A stretch of DNA of 5,495 nucleotides from Globobulimina sp. (taxonomy: Eukaryota > Foraminifera > Rotaliida). The notes beneath the pieces are model-generated. The model was not told where the DNA came from. It searched no databases and was given only the letters and a program-made list of their open reading frames with translations. The stretch's first letter is position 1; each line of letters starts with the position of its first letter. Positions 5,470-5,495 of this stretch are shown one piece after another. The position numbers and the translations under genes are program-made. The stretch spans positions 1 through 5,495 of the forward strand of contig PIVH01000542.1 in assembly GCA_003354225.1 (NCBI GenBank). The letters are read 5' to 3'.

Positions 5470-5495
5470 TCATCACCGTAGGATTCGAACCTACA
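5470..5495 (-). tRNA. tRNA 3' part (T arm and acceptor 3' strand), continues beyond the window
   Basis: On the minus strand the edge reads GTAGG-TTCGAAT-CCTAC (5494 to 5478), a perfect five-pair T stem with canonical loop. GGTTCGAATCC fits the pol III B box. It is followed by GGTGATG (5477-5471) as the acceptor 3' strand and A (5470) as discriminator, with no encoded CCA, which is normal for eukaryotes. The expected 5' strand would be CATCACC, giving C1-G72 and A73. That combination is typical of eukaryotic tyrosine tRNA, but the anticodon lies outside the window, so this is only a hint. No run of four or more T follows on the minus strand as far as about 5160, so a normal nearby pol III terminator is missing. 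Confidence 0.75.

Noticed and set aside
5478-5495. A plus-strand T arm completing the interrupted tRNA
   Set aside because: On the plus strand the loop would be ATTCGAA, which is non-canonical, while the minus strand gives the exact TTCGAAT loop and B box.
1-5495. CRISPR array, bacterial operon or insertion sequence
   Set aside because: No regularly spaced repeats, no ribosome-binding sites, no transposase motifs, and the genes are of eukaryotic style.

Overview
The window looks like nuclear DNA from an AT-rich, compact eukaryote. The reasons are a GOGAT beta protein of the eukaryotic (plant/fungal fused-enzyme) type with a presequence-like leader, a spliceosomal-size intron in the gamma-glutamyltranspeptidase-like gene, secreted proteins starting with signal peptides, no bacterial ribosome-binding sites, and tRNA parts with eukaryotic A and B boxes. 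I cannot assign the lineage more closely. Genes with clear stops use the standard code.

Layout: (1) Positions 1-702, minus strand: a secreted protein resembling the 'esterase-like activity of phytase' beta-propeller family. It is broken into reading frames by two +1 discontinuities and runs off the left edge. (2) 703-1073: a T-rich divergent intergenic/promoter region. (3) 1074-2699, plus: an intact 541-residue free-standing GOGAT beta subunit/domain, the most secure gene here. (4) 2700-2862: a spacer with two GCTAGC plus T9 units. (5) 2863-4224, plus: a gamma-glutamyltranspeptidase-like gene with a 73-bp GC-AG intron. Its large-subunit half is readable, but the catalytic small subunit is absent and a short C-terminal-like tail follows out of frame. 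(6) 4336-4794, minus: an intact 152-residue secreted orphan with a glycine-zipper hydrophobic segment and four cysteines in the mature part, convergent with the GGT relic. (7) 4795-5166: non-coding, with a perfect 11-bp inverted repeat just upstream of the orphan gene and other repeats. (8) 5167-5495: tRNA-like material. There is a plus-strand tRNA 5' half, a 206-bp segment bounded by a 9-bp direct repeat of the D-stem, an anticodon-arm-like piece, and at the right edge the canonical T arm and acceptor of a minus-strand tRNA that continues outside the window.

The genes do not form an evident pathway. GOGAT beta and GGT both touch glutamate metabolism, but GGT seems to be dead. The most striking pattern is an intact GOGAT beta gene flanked by two family-recognisable genes whose reading frame is interrupted four times, each time needing a shift in the same direction (+1) at or just before a stop codon. 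Gene decay is the simplest reading. Stop-codon-associated +1 frameshifting is the more exciting alternative and can be tested.
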